DNA of 64,000 nucleotides, from assembly GCF_009733865.1 (NCBI RefSeq), contig NZ_WOFB01000016.1, positions 99,376 to 163,375 on the forward strand, given 5' to 3'. The notes below the pieces were generated by a model. It was not told the origin of the DNA. It did no database searches and saw only the letters and a list, made by a program, of their open reading frames with translations. This stretch comes from Oceanobacillus salinisoli (GTDB lineage: Bacteria; Bacillota; Bacilli; Bacillales; Amphibacillaceae). Shown one piece after another: positions 1 to 8,553 of the stretch (the first letter of the stretch is position 1; every line of letters starts with the position of its first letter). A program made the position numbers and the translations under genes.

Positions 1-468
1 TTCCTTACAAAGATCCAGACAATACATCACCGTTTCGAGAGGTATTTCAAATTGTAACAACACAAGATCACTTTTTAAAATTTCCTCTTTATATTGTTTA
101 ACATATTCCGGGGTTACTTCATTATTTGCACCTGGTACAATGATGATTCGATTATCATGATTAGAAAGGATAATATTAGCAATTCCGGTACTTACATTCG
201 AAACACTTTCAATCATAGTAGTAGAAACATTTTCCTTTTCTAACGCCTTTAACATATCTTCCCCATTGCTATCCTGGCCAACCTTCCCAATCATTTGAAC
301 ATTAGCCCCAAGGCGTGCAGCCGCAACTGCTTGATTGGCACCCTTTCCACCTGGATTAATATGGAACTGATTACCTAATAACGTTTCACCTTGATCAGGT
401 AAATTATCCGTAACGGTTACCAAATCCACATTAATACTTCCAATCACCATAATAGTAGGATTACTCAT
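1..468 (-). CDS. rbsK: Ribokinase, N-terminal part (cut by window edge)
   Basis: PfkB-family ribokinase that makes ribose 5-phosphate from ribose and ATP in the cytoplasm. The 156 visible codons start MSNPTIMVIGSINVDLV and include the sugar-binding PGGKGANQAVAAARLG motif, which is typical of RbsK. The rest, including the GAGD catalytic motif, lies outside the window. The ATG at 468 follows GGGAGG at a normal distance. It is the third gene after nupC and the nucleoside hydrolase on the same strand, 37 bp behind the hydrolase stop, so it probably uses the ribose released by that enzyme. Confidence 0.9.
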   Translation of the reverse strand, partial: MSNPTIMVIGSINVDLVTVTDNLPDQGETLLGNQFHINPGGKGANQAVAAARLGANVQMIGKVGQDSNGEDMLKALEKENVSTTMIESVSNVSTGIANIILSNHDNRIIIVPGANNEVTPEYVKQYKEEILKSDLVLLQFEIPLETVMYCLDLCKE

Positions 469-505
469 CTATTAACCTCCCTTCCCCATCAATATACCAT
501 TCATA

Positions 506-1447
506 TTAATTGTATGATTCCAGAGCTCTAGTTAATAGGTTCCAAAACTTTTCAGAATCTAATTTATATGCAAAATGAGTATTGGGTTCTTTTTTCGTTA
601 CACCTAGTGTATCTACACTCGTCATACCATATGTGAATTCACCTTTTGTCTCCACATCAACATGAACATGTTGTAATTCAAAAATAGTAGGATCGATTAA
701 ATAGGCAACTGTACACGCATCATGAATCGGTCCACCTTCAAAACCGAAAAACTCTTTATAAGTCTGAGAGAAAAACTTCAATAGTTCAACGACAAATTCC
801 GCAATAGGATTGTCTATTTTTGAAAGGTCATTCACAATATCATCCGTTGCAATGGCTTGGTGTGTAACATCCAATCCAAACATTTTAATCGGGACTCCAC
901 TCTCAAAGACCACTTTCGCTGCTTCTGCATCTACATAAATATTAAACTCAGCCGCAGGACTCCAATTTCCAAACGTTCCTCCACCCATTAAGACAATTTC
1001 CTTAATTTTAGGGATGATTTTCGGCTCTTTGATCATCGCCATGGCAATATTGGTTAATGGCCCTGTTGGAACTAAAGTAATATCATTATCAGATTCTAAT
1101 ACTTTTTCAATAATGAGATCAACCGCATGCGTTTCCATTGCCTTTCGGGACGGAACTTTTGGTAATAAAGGACCATCTAGACCTGTTTCACCATGAATTT
1201 CCTCCGCTATTTCAGGCTCTTTTACTAAAGGTCTTTCTGAACCTTGGGCTACAGGAACATCATCTAACCCAATAATGTCACATACCTTTAAGGCATTGAG
1301 TGTATTTTTTTCCACTTCTACATTTCCTGCAACCGTTGTGATTGCCTCAATTTTCAAATTACTGACTTTAGAGGCAGCTAGTATGATTGCTATGGCATCA
1401 TCATGTCCTGGATCACAATCCAGTATAACCTTTGTATTCTTTTCCAT
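506..1447 (-). CDS. Inosine/uridine-preferring nucleoside hydrolase
   Basis: Hydrolyses the N-glycosidic bond of ribonucleosides to base plus ribose in the cytoplasm. The N-terminus carries the calcium-binding motif DCDPGHDDAIAI that defines the IunH/Rih family, followed by the family's LMGGG and NIYVDAEAA segments. The frame is open to 1471, but the ATG at 1447 follows GGAGGAATT directly and begins MEKNTKVILDCDPG, so that start is used (313 aa, normal for the family). It lies 27 bp after nupC and 37 bp before rbsK, forming a transport-cleave-phosphorylate cassette. Purine or pyrimidine preference cannot be told from the sequence. Confidence 0.93.
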   Translation of the reverse strand: MEKNTKVILDCDPGHDDAIAIILAASKVSNLKIEAITTVAGNVEVEKNTLNALKVCDIIGLDDVPVAQGSERPLVKEPEIAEEIHGETGLDGPLLPKVPSRKAMETHAVDLIIEKVLESDNDITLVPTGPLTNIAMAMIKEPKIIPKIKEIVLMGGGTFGNWSPAAEFNIYVDAEAAKVVFESGVPIKMFGLDVTHQAIATDDIVNDLSKIDNPIAEFVVELLKFFSQTYKEFFGFEGGPIHDACTVAYLIDPTIFELQHVHVDVETKGEFTYGMTSVDTLGVTKKEPNTHFAYKLDSEKFWNLLTRALESYN

Positions 1448-1474
1448 TATAATTCCTCCCAATTTAAACAAATT

Positions 1475-2704
1475 TTAAATAATAAACATTCCCGCTATAG
1501 CAGCATTTAATAAGGAAGCAAGTGTACCAGCAAGCATTGCTCTTAGCCCTAATTTCGATACATCTTTTCTTCTATCCGGAGCAAGTGCACCTATTGCACC
1601 AATCTGAATAGCGATGGATCCAAAGTTAGCAAATCCAGCTAAAGCAAAACTTAAAATTATACCTGTTTTAGCAGAAAGTGTATCAATGATCTCACCAAAT
1701 CCAGCATAGGCCACAAATTCATTGACTACTATTTTTTGACCAATAAATTGCGCTGCGGTTATCGCTTCGTCCCAAGGAACCCCTATAAGGAAAGCTATAG
1801 GTGAAAGAATAACTCCCAAAATAAGTTCCATCGTTAGGTTTTCAATTCCAACGAAATTACCTACTATACCAAAAATACCATTAAGAAGAGCAATCAAAGA
1901 AACAAATGCTAAAAGGATACCAGCAATCTCGATTGCCATCTTCAAACCTGTACTTGCACCACTTGCAGCAGCATCAATAATATTAGCTGCCCGATCCTCT
2001 TCATTATTTTCAATTTTAATATCCTTTTGCTCTCCGATATTTTCTCTAACTTCTTTTGGAAGCGGAAGAACAATTTTTGCCATTAATAAACTTGAAGGTG
2101 CAGCCATAAAGCTTGCTGCTAATAAATATTCTAGCGGTATCCCTAACAGGGAATATCCAACAAGAACAGAACCTGAAACAGATCCCAAACCACCAACCAT
2201 GATAGCAAATAGCTCTGACTGGTGCATTTTATGAATAAATGGTTTTACTACCAATGGCGCTTCCGTATGACCAACAAAAATATTAGCTGCTGCAGCTAAG
2301 GATTCTGTTTTCGTTGTTCGTAATAATTTGGATAAAGCTCCTCCTATAATGTTAATAATCCATTGCATAATTCCTAAATAATATAGAATGGAAATTAAAG
2401 ATGAAAAGAAAATGATGATCGTTAATACTTCAATAGCAAAAACGAAACCATCGCCGCCTACTAGACTTCCAAATACAAATGATATACCTTCATTTGCATA
2501 ATTAATAATACCTTGTACAACTTCCGTGAACCATCCTAAAACAGCTCGTCCCGTAGTTGATTTCAAAGTAAGAAATGCAAATATCAATTGAATGGCTAAT
2601 GCTCCAAAAATGGTTCGCATATAAATTTGTTTTCGATCGACACTCAATAGATATGCCAGAGCCAATACTGTTAAAATCCCCATAATTCCCCATAGAATAT
2701 TCAT
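1475..2704 (-). CDS. nupC: NupC-type concentrative nucleoside transporter
   Basis: Integral membrane cation-nucleoside symporter of the CNT family, 409 aa, the usual bacterial length. It is hydrophobic throughout, with the conserved GHTEAPLVVKPF segment in the middle and a C-terminal FANFGSIAIQIGAIGALAPDRR motif region that mark the core and gate domains. The ATG at 2704 follows a GGGGAGAGGG-type ribosome binding site. It is first of three genes (transporter, hydrolase, ribokinase) and could also supply pseudouridine to psuK-psuG next door. A perfect cre-like box lies 25 bp upstream, suggesting CcpA catabolite repression. Confidence 0.94.
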   Translation of the reverse strand: MNILWGIMGILTVLALAYLLSVDRKQIYMRTIFGALAIQLIFAFLTLKSTTGRAVLGWFTEVVQGIINYANEGISFVFGSLVGGDGFVFAIEVLTIIIFFSSLISILYYLGIMQWIINIIGGALSKLLRTTKTESLAAAANIFVGHTEAPLVVKPFIHKMHQSELFAIMVGGLGSVSGSVLVGYSLLGIPLEYLLAASFMAAPSSLLMAKIVLPLPKEVRENIGEQKDIKIENNEEDRAANIIDAAASGASTGLKMAIEIAGILLAFVSLIALLNGIFGIVGNFVGIENLTMELILGVILSPIAFLIGVPWDEAITAAQFIGQKIVVNEFVAYAGFGEIIDTLSAKTGIILSFALAGFANFGSIAIQIGAIGALAPDRRKDVSKLGLRAMLAGTLASLLNAAIAGMFII

Positions 2705-2728
2705 AATTAGAAAACCCTCTCCCCTTAC

Positions 2729-2742
2729 TGTAATCGGTTACA
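2729..2742. promoter_or_regulatory. Perfect CcpA cre-like box upstream of nupC
   Basis: TGTAATCGGTTACA matches the Bacillus cre consensus TGWAANCGNTNWCA at every fixed position. It lies between the psuG terminator and the nupC ribosome binding site. No strong sigma-A promoter was recognised beside it, so its exact relation to the transcription start is open. Confidence 0.65.
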
Positions 2743-2779
2743 AATTAACTCTAAATTTTCCATATTTCCACTTTTTTGT

Positions 2780-2836
2780 AAAAAAACAACTTCTATAAAA
2801 GATTTATAGATGCATGGTATAGAAGTTGCTTTTTTC
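2780..2836 (-). terminator. Terminator after psuG
   Basis: A perfect 11-bp stem (CAACTTCTATA at 2787-2797 with TATAGAAGTTG at 2818-2828) is flanked by A-runs on one side and T-runs on the other, so it can work in both directions. It ends the psuK-psuG transcript and separates it from nupC. Confidence 0.8.
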
Positions 2837-2844
2837 ACTAAATA

Positions 2845-3762
2845 TTATTTAGTTTTGTTATTAAAACTTACCGCAATCTGGCTACCGACCTTAGCATTGT
2901 GTTTCACTAATTCGATATTTACATCCAGGCTCTTACCACCTGTTAGTTCTTTAACTTTTGCTAGTAAGAATGGTGTGGAATCTTTACCAGTAATATTATT
3001 TTCTTCTGCCTCTTGAATTGCTTCATTAATGATTCCATTAATATATTCCTCATCCATTGCGTGTTCTTCAGGTATTGGATTCGCAATGACAAGTCCACCA
3101 TCAAGATTTAAATCCCATTTTGCCTTCATTGTATCAGCAATGACATCTACAGAATCCGCAGAGAAGTTTAGTTTGAACTCACTTTTTCTTGTATAGAACG
3201 CTGGAAGAACTTCTGTTTCATATCCAACTACAGGAACTCCTTTTGTCTCAAGGTATTCTAAAGTAAGTCCTAGGTCTAAGATTGATTTAGCACCGGCACA
3301 TACAACAGCCACATTGGTTTGTGCTAATTCTTCTAAATCTGCTGAGATATCCATCGTTGTTTCTGCACCACGATGAACTCCACCAATTCCACCAGTTACG
3401 AATGTTTCGATTCCTGCCATTTCCGCACAAATCATTGTTGTAGCAACAGTTGTCGCGCCTAATTGTTTGGTTGCAATAATTTGTGGTAAATCGCGTCTCG
3501 AAACTTTAGCAACTCCTGAGCTATTACCAAATAGCTCTAATTCGTCATCCGTTAAACCAATTTTAATTTTCCCATCGATAATTGCAATGGTTGCAGGTAC
3601 CGCTCCATTATCACGAACAATTTGTTCCACTTCACGAGCCATTTTTACGTTTTGTGGATAAGGCATTCCATGAGAAATAATGGTTGATTCTAATGCAACA
3701 ATTGGTTTACCTGCTTCTTTTGCTTCCTGTACTTCCTTTGAAAATTCAAGATATTTTTCCAT
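2845..3762 (-). CDS. psuG: Pseudouridine-5'-phosphate glycosidase
   Basis: Cleaves the C-C bond of pseudouridine 5'-phosphate, giving uracil and ribose 5-phosphate. The protein starts [15 protein letters not shown] and has the family segments [20 protein letters not shown] and [15 protein letters not shown] expected of PsuG (about 305 aa). The frame is open to 3783, but the ATG at 3762 has GGAGG 10 nt upstream and matches the family start. The gene overlaps the end of psuK by 17 bp, so the two steps are translated together. Confidence 0.95.
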   Translation of the reverse strand: MEKYLEFSKEVQEAKEAGKPIVALESTIISHGMPYPQNVKMAREVEQIVRDNGAVPATIAIIDGKIKIGLTDDELELFGNSSGVAKVSRRDLPQIIATKQLGATTVATTMICAEMAGIETFVTGGIGGVHRGAETTMDISADLEELAQTNVAVVCAGAKSILDLGLTLEYLETKGVPVVGYETEVLPAFYTRKSEFKLNFSADSVDVIADTMKAKWDLNLDGGLVIANPIPEEHAMDEEYINGIINEAIQEAEENNITGKDSTPFLLAKVKELTGGKSLDVNIELVKHNAKVGSQIAVSFNNKTK

Positions 3763-4870
3763 CAAATATTGCCTCCATATCACTTTTTATTTGGTTTTCT
3801 GATAATTCTTTTCTAACGGTGTGCTTGGAAGTGATTGTTTTATGTGAATTCACTAACCCTGACCGAATGATATAATCGATATCTTTCTTCTTTAGCCAGG
3901 AATGAACAACTGCCGAACAGAATGCATCTCCAGCACCGGTAACATCTACTACTTCCGGTGTTGCAATGGCTGGGTAATGACGGAAAGTTCCATTTTCATC
4001 CCCAAGAACAACACCTTCAGCTCCATGAGTTACAATAACATTCTTTGCACCCAATTTTTGCCAACCCTCTACAGACTGTTTCCAATCCTCCATATTGGTA
4101 ATTTTCATGCCCAAAAATGTTTCGGTTTCATCTTTATTTACAATAAGCCAGTTTACCGCTTCCAAGGAATTCGGAAGTCTGTCCATTTTTGGAGAGGAGA
4201 CTGGAATCACAACCAATGGTATAGTATGTTCCATTGTGAATTGGCTAAGAAACTCAACACTTTCTCTCGGGCAATTTAAATCAACGATGATACATTTTGC
4301 TTGTTTAAGAATGTCTCTTTTTGTTCTTAACAATTCAGGTGTTATTTCATCAAAGACATCCATATCTGCCAAGGCTATTTCTAAATTACCGTGAGGATCC
4401 AATACAGCTGTATACGAACCAGTTGCAGCATGTTCCAATTTTGTAACATGTTCTAGATTCAAAAATGGTGATGATACTTGATCGATTTCTATCCAATCTG
4501 AATCATCTCCAACTGTTGAAATGAAGGTCACTTCATTTTCTAGTCTACCCAGATTCTCAGCTATATTTCTCGCAACTCCTCCAACCGTTGTCGAGGAGTT
4601 AACAGGATTTGATGTACCTGACATAATGGCTTGTTTTGCATAAAATTTTCTATCAATCGTAGCTCCCCCAATACATATGATTGGTTGCTTTTCATTTGTG
4701 TTCTGGGATAGATTTTTCCCTTCAGCTATTTCAACCACTGTTTTATCACTCGAAGATTTCGGTTTTTCTAATTTCGTCTCTTCTTTTTTTTTTGAAATGG
4801 ATGATGTATCACCAAACTCATCTAAAATGAAGTCGCTACTAAATTTATTGTCATGAGTTATCTCAATCAC
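3746..4870 (-). CDS. psuK: Pseudouridine kinase (PfkB family) with unusual N-terminal linker
   Basis: Phosphorylates pseudouridine to feed PsuG. The kinase core starts near residue 64 ([13 protein letters not shown]), has [14 protein letters not shown], and ends with the intact anion hole and catalytic Asp315 in DVTGAGDAF. The first 60 residues are Lys/Ser/Glu-rich, look disordered, and replace the winged helix that the paralogue at 6337 keeps. The coding strand has a run of ten A inside this linker, near 4783-4794. The start is uncertain: GTG at 4870 has only a weak ribosome binding site, so translation may begin later. Confidence 0.88.
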   Translation of the reverse strand: MIEITHDNKFSSDFILDEFGDTSSISKKKEETKLEKPKSSSDKTVVEIAEGKNLSQNTNEKQPIICIGGATIDRKFYAKQAIMSGTSNPVNSSTTVGGVARNIAENLGRLENEVTFISTVGDDSDWIEIDQVSSPFLNLEHVTKLEHAATGSYTAVLDPHGNLEIALADMDVFDEITPELLRTKRDILKQAKCIIVDLNCPRESVEFLSQFTMEHTIPLVVIPVSSPKMDRLPNSLEAVNWLIVNKDETETFLGMKITNMEDWKQSVEGWQKLGAKNVIVTHGAEGVVLGDENGTFRHYPAIATPEVVDVTGAGDAFCSAVVHSWLKKKDIDYIIRSGLVNSHKTITSKHTVRKELSENQIKSDMEAIFDGKIS

Positions 4871-4917
4871 CTACTTTCACCGGAATAAACAAAAGTTTAT
4901 CCTTTAAACTTAAGTCC

Positions 4918-4946
4918 AGTATACGTTTTCATATTATCGATGTCAA
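4918..4946 (-). promoter_or_regulatory. Strong sigma-A promoter of psuK-psuG
   Basis: On the minus strand TTGACA (4941-4946) and TATACT (4918-4923) are 17 bp apart, almost the sigma-A consensus, about 50 bp before the psuK start. An inverted repeat covers the -35 box. Confidence 0.75.
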
Positions 4947-4963
4947 CAATAAACATCGTTAAT
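4933..4963. promoter_or_regulatory. Inverted-repeat operator over the psuK -35 box
   Basis: Two 11-bp arms (attatCGATGT and ACATCGttaat, one mismatch) are separated by 9 bp and cover the -35 box of the psuK promoter. A repressor bound here would block RNA polymerase. The nearest candidate regulator is the HTH-PfkB protein at 6337; that link is inference. Confidence 0.55.
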
Positions 4964-5076
4964 TTTAGCTTAGGGTGTAATATTTATACTTTATATCCAC
5001 CTAAAAAGGAAGATTCCGGTTCAACAGAGACCTGTTTTTGGAATGACGTAATATCTTTTTACAAGTCCTGAATATC

Positions 5077-5988
5077 CTATGAAATAAATTCCTTATAGCC
5101 CTTTTTAACGGGGATAAAGGCATGACTCTTTATAGTCGGTAGTACAACCCCTATGATAATGGTCACAATACCTACTATTTGCAAGAATGTAACGTTTTCT
5201 CCAAGTAAAAGTATCGATGCTGTGACGGCAACAGGCAATTCAAACGCACTGAGGATAGAGGAAATGCCAGATCCGACTCTTGGAATGGCAATAGAAAATA
5301 GAAAAACTGGAACAATAATCCCAAATAGTCCTAATGCTAATCCATAAATCCAGAGTCCCTCACCTAATAAAGTACCGTTCCACATTATTTCTGGTGATTG
5401 GAAGATAGCGGTTGTTATAAAAGCAAAAAGGGAAACGAATAGCAAGCGATTCGAAGTTTTCATCCCTTCAATTTCTTTTCCGTTAATATAAATAAAAAAT
5501 GAAAAACTGACTGCTGCAGCAAATCCCCATATCCATCCTTGAATCGGGATTCCGCTTAAATCAACATCGATTAAACCCGCAGCTGGAATCGTACCTGCAA
5601 ATAATACGATTAATGAAATACATTCCACTCTACTTGGTAGTTGCCGTTTAGCGATACAGGAGATGAGCATCCCTATCCAAGTAAATTGAAATAAAAGCAC
5701 TACAGCTAACGAAGCTGGTAAATAGATAAGAGATCGACCATATAAAATATTCGTGACGGCAGTAAGTACTCCGGCCAAAATAAGAATTTTTATTCCGTTC
5801 AAACTTATTTTTCCCCGGTTGGTAAAAACAAAAATACATAAGGAAAGTAAAAATCCAGCTAAGAACATACTTGTAATTGCCTCTGATGATGTGAATCCGG
5901 CTTGCATAGCAAGTTTCACAATCGTTGATAGAACACCATAACTACTGGCCGCTATGACAACTAACAATGAATAAACCCATGTTTTCAT
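5077..5988 (-). CDS. EamA/DMT-superfamily permease
   Basis: A 303-aa inner-membrane protein with about ten hydrophobic helices in two similar halves, as in EamA transporters; helix 10 is followed by a basic tail. The start MKTWVYSLLVVIAASSYG has GGAGG 7 nt upstream. It sits between psuK and the divergent HTH-PfkB gene, so it may move a nucleoside, a base or a breakdown product, but the family does not fix the substrate. It has its own promoter and a long leader with a hairpin. Confidence 0.85.
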   Translation of the reverse strand: MKTWVYSLLVVIAASSYGVLSTIVKLAMQAGFTSSEAITSMFLAGFLLSLCIFVFTNRGKISLNGIKILILAGVLTAVTNILYGRSLIYLPASLAVVLLFQFTWIGMLISCIAKRQLPSRVECISLIVLFAGTIPAAGLIDVDLSGIPIQGWIWGFAAAVSFSFFIYINGKEIEGMKTSNRLLFVSLFAFITTAIFQSPEIMWNGTLLGEGLWIYGLALGLFGIIVPVFLFSIAIPRVGSGISSILSAFELPVAVTASILLLGENVTFLQIVGIVTIIIGVVLPTIKSHAFIPVKKGYKEFIS

Positions 5989-6008
5989 ACGATTTCCTCC
6001 ATTTTCTA

Positions 6009-6049
6009 TTTAGTTGAACTTTCCTCCAGAGATGATGGTTTCAACTAAA
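6009..6049 (-). promoter_or_regulatory. Leader hairpin before the EamA gene
   Basis: Perfect 10-bp arms TTTAGTTGAA (6009-6018) and TTCAACTAAA (6040-6049) enclose a 21-nt loop that on the minus strand contains GGAGGAAAG, a ribosome-binding-like sequence without a start codon at the right distance. It lies 20-60 nt before the EamA start. It could be an operator or an RNA control element. Confidence 0.4.
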
Positions 6050-6180
6050 CTATGAATTAAAATCTCTTTTTTATTTACTTTTTGATGACTTTACTAGTAT
6101 TAAAATCACACTAGTTCATGCACTTTAGACAAATGTCTTATTTATAAACTTTTGTCTGTACTCAAAAAGTAATAGCTTAC

Positions 6181-6210
6181 ATTATAAAACCAGATTGGAC
6201 TTTTTAGCAA
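6181..6210 (-). promoter_or_regulatory. Promoter of the EamA gene
   Basis: TTGCTA (6205-6210) and TATAAT (6181-6186) are 18 bp apart on the minus strand. It implies an untranslated leader of about 185 nt. Confidence 0.5.
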
Positions 6211-6255
6211 TAATTAATTATCATAAAAACAAAATAACTCTTTGTATTTTTCAAA

Positions 6256-6269
6256 TGTAAACGTTTAAA
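6256..6269. promoter_or_regulatory. cre-like box upstream of the HTH-PfkB gene
   Basis: TGTAAACGTTTAAA matches the cre consensus except at position 13. It lies about 70 bp before the HTH-PfkB start and about 45 bp upstream of the divergent EamA promoter, so CcpA could act on either. Confidence 0.5.
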
Positions 6270-6336
6270 AAAATCCGCAGAATACTAGAAAACTTTACTT
6301 TTAATAGATGTTTTTTAGTAGAAATGAGGTTGCTTT

Positions 6337-7422
6337 ATGAATAAGGAAAAACAAATTTTACACCATATAAAATTAAACCCCTATATTACACAACAAGAAT
6401 TGGCAATGAAGGTTGGGCTATCGCGATCAGCAGTCGCGAACTATATCGCTAACCTAACGAGACTTGGGGAGATTAAAGGGCGTGCTTATGTTCTTAAAGA
6501 TGAATCATCCATCGTATGCATTGGTGGAGCCAATACAGACCGGAAAGCCAAGTCTGAACAGAAGGTACATCTACATTCATCCAACCCAGTCAAAATAACA
6601 GAGGTTTGTGGTGGAGTTGCACGCAACCTTGCAGAAAATTTAAGTCGACTTGGACATAACACTTCATTAATGACTTGTGTTGGGAATGATAGGGAAGGAG
6701 AATGGCTATTAAGTGAATCGAAAAAACAAGGAGTCGATGTCAGCCAGGTTTGGATTTTAGAAACGAAGCGAACGGGGACATATACTGCTTTAATTGATGT
6801 TAATGGGGAAATGGTCGTTTCTATGGCTGATATGAATATATACGAAAACATTACAATAGAAATGATTGAAGAAAAGTGGTCTCATATCGTGGCATCACAG
6901 GCTGTCTTTTTGGATACGAATATTCCTGAAGATTGCATTCGCTTCTTAATTGAACGGTGTAAAGAGGAAAAAATCTCATTGTACATAAATCCAGTATCTT
7001 CTGCAAAGGCGCAAAGACTCCCTTATAATCTTAAGGGAGTGGAATTATTAATTCTTAATCAACAAGAAGCAGAGATGCTGGTTGAATCAACAATTGATTC
7101 GGCAGAAGGATTTCAATTGGCCTGCAAAACCATCCAGAAACGTGGAGTGAAAAATGTCATTATTTTGCTACCTGATTACGGTGCCTACTATGCTTCACCG
7201 GAAGAAATTGGACATTTACCACCATTTAAAAAGGAAACGATTGACGAAACAGGTGCAGATGATGCATTTGCATCATGTGTCATTCACGGAATCATGAACG
7301 GGGATTCTCTATTACGGGCCTGCCAATTGGGACTTGCTGGGTACTCCCTTACACAACAAACCGAGCGCTCTGTCTCTACAGAGCTAAGACCAGAAAAGAT
7401 TTATGCTTTGATAGAGGAGTAG
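6337..7422 (+). CDS. Winged-helix plus PfkB-kinase protein, probable regulator or divergent kinase
   Basis: 361 aa. Residues 5-50 form a winged HTH (ITQQELAMKVGLSRSAVANY is the recognition part). Residues 57-361 are a PfkB kinase fold starting IVCIGGANTDRKAK and related to PsuK. The anion-hole motif reads GADD (306-309) where PsuK has GAGD: the catalytic Asp309 remains but the preceding Gly is Asp, which should disturb phosphate binding. The gene diverges from the psu/EamA genes. One reading is a sensor-repressor that binds pseudouridine or its phosphate; another is an active HTH-kinase fusion. The ATG follows GAGG. Confidence 0.82.
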   Translation: MNKEKQILHHIKLNPYITQQELAMKVGLSRSAVANYIANLTRLGEIKGRAYVLKDESSIVCIGGANTDRKAKSEQKVHLHSSNPVKITEVCGGVARNLAENLSRLGHNTSLMTCVGNDREGEWLLSESKKQGVDVSQVWILETKRTGTYTALIDVNGEMVVSMADMNIYENITIEMIEEKWSHIVASQAVFLDTNIPEDCIRFLIERCKEEKISLYINPVSSAKAQRLPYNLKGVELLILNQQEAEMLVESTIDSAEGFQLACKTIQKRGVKNVIILLPDYGAYYASPEEIGHLPPFKKETIDETGADDAFASCVIHGIMNGDSLLRACQLGLAGYSLTQQTERSVSTELRPEKIYALIEE

Positions 7423-7424
7423 TT

Positions 7425-7500
7425 GTAGGGCCAGAGGGACAGGTTTACTGGTCCAATCAGCATCTTAGGAATGGACCGTGGTGCCTGTCCCCGTGGTCCC
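7425..7500. repeat. Palindromic GGGACAGG...CCTGTCCC element
   Basis: Nested inverted arms GGGACAGG (7436-7443) with CCTGTCCC (7484-7491), and TGGTCCA (7449-7455) with TGGACC (7472-7477), form one long imperfect hairpin. Similar tags (gtgctgtccctgtggtcc near 34217; gtgtccccatggtcc near 48466) recur in other gaps, so this is probably a dispersed genomic repeat. The rest of the gap to 7664 holds no gene I can support. Confidence 0.5.
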
Positions 7501-7664
7501 TAAAAAATAAAGAGTTATATGACGTACTACAACAAATTCAGGTATCAATGGAACTTAAAGAAGATGACTCCTGTTCAATACAGAAACCATCTTCTCCTAG
7601 TGGCATGGCCCTTTAAAAATGTCCTTTACAAAGGTATACTTTAAATGACTCTTTATTATACTGG

Positions 7665-7886
7665 TTATACCACGTTTCCGTTTCCGTTACCATTTCCGTT
7701 TCCGTTACCATTTCCGTTTCCGTTACCATTTCCAATGATTTCATCAACTAAAAGTTCGAATACAATTTCCTTTTTAATAATTAGTCTCAAAATCCTCTCA
7801 ACAGCGTCTTGATCCCCAGCATCAATGGCCACTTGTAAAGCGGCTGTTAGCGCGGCTTCTAATTCTACAAATACATCCTCAAACAT
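7665..7886 (-). CDS. Small acidic protein with C-terminal Gly-Asn repeat, possibly spore-surface
   Basis: 73 aa. Residues 1-50 form an amphipathic helical domain ending IIKKEIVFELLVDEI; then ten Gly-Asn dipeptides and VV. The helical part shares the IKKEIV-ELL motif and layout with the Cys-rich protein at 8554, so the two are related. From memory this resembles a family of small spore-former proteins with repeated helices, often joined to low-complexity or collagen-like tails; no search confirms it. The start has a near-perfect AGGGAGGTGA ribosome binding site. Confidence 0.7.
   Translation of the reverse strand: MFEDVFVELEAALTAALQVAIDAGDQDAVERILRLIIKKEIVFELLVDEIIGNGNGNGNGNGNGNGNGNGNVV
7675..7733. 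repeat. 18-bp tandem repeat coding for the Gly-Asn tail
   Basis: The unit TTTCCGTTTCCGTTACCA occurs three times in full (7675-7692, 7693-7710, 7711-7728), plus five bases. Each unit codes for three Gly-Asn pairs, so copy-number change would alter tail length in frame. Confidence 0.9.
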
Positions 7887-8000
7887 GCTTTCACCTCCCT
7901 TTCTTTATGGTAGTTTATGTTTGTGTCGAGTTAGTGTATAAACTTTTATACTAATAGAAGATATTTATTAAAATTTGGGTATGTAGTCATATTAGAATAT

Positions 8001-8155
8001 TTAGAAGTGATGGTATGAACACTTGTAACAATTATATGAACAACAACTGTCATCATGGCGACAACACTTGTAATTCACAGGTGGTACTTCCTCGCATTTT
8101 TCACAAACTTTTTCTTGTCATAAAAACCATTTTCCCTTTCAAATGAATACATCAT
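8001..8155 (-). pseudogene. Cys/His-rich mini-protein gene with a frameshift
   Basis: After a strong GGAAGGTGA ribosome binding site, the ATG at 8155 opens MMYSFERENGFYDKKK and then hits a stop in that frame. Adding one A to the five-A run (T5 at 8109-8113 on +) continues into VCEKCEEVPPVNYKCC and then HDDSCCSYNCYKCSYHHF, ending at 8001. The restored product has about 51 aa with nine Cys and three His. It may be a decayed gene or a sequence error in the homopolymer. By composition and neighbours it could be a spore-surface protein. Confidence 0.6.
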
Positions 8156-8553
8156 GGTCACCTTCCTATTAAAAGTTAAAAGGAAGAAGGGATTCGAACA
8201 TCTAAGCAAAATGGGGTTAAATTTAGGAGAAAGAAAGACGAGATATATGATACCTTTTGTATCCGTTTACCCGAAGTGAAAACAAAATAAAATCACAGCT
8301 GGAGAATTCATGAATTGAGTGGCATGAAAAGCAACACCTTTTACAGAAGGGTTTAAAGAATATGAAGCCAATCTTTAACTGTTTAGCAGCAATTCAACTT
8401 GTAAGTTGTTGCTTTTGCTTATCCCACCTTTTCGGGGGATGGTCAAACACTCTATTATTATTTTCTATTAGCCTTTTTTAAAACAAATATGGCATCCCCC
8501 CAATCATATGTGTATTTACTTTCATACTAAAGTATAGAAAGGAGTGAATAATC
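8156..8553. other. Non-coding gap before the Cys-rich gene
   Basis: No supported gene. A stem CAACTT-gt-AAGTTG with outer AGCAA/TTGCT (8388-8413) followed by TTTT looks like a weak plus-strand terminator. CATACTAA just before 8530 faintly resembles a mother-cell sigma-E/K -10 box for the next gene, but the -35 is not convincing. Confidence 0.4.

Noticed and set aside
7675..7733. CRISPR-like direct repeats
   Set aside because: The 18-bp units follow each other without spacers and code for Gly-Asn in frame; it is a coding microsatellite.
8362..8481. 39-codon ORF MKPIFNCLAAIQLVSCC... on +
   Set aside because: No ribosome binding site and it spans a terminator-like stem.
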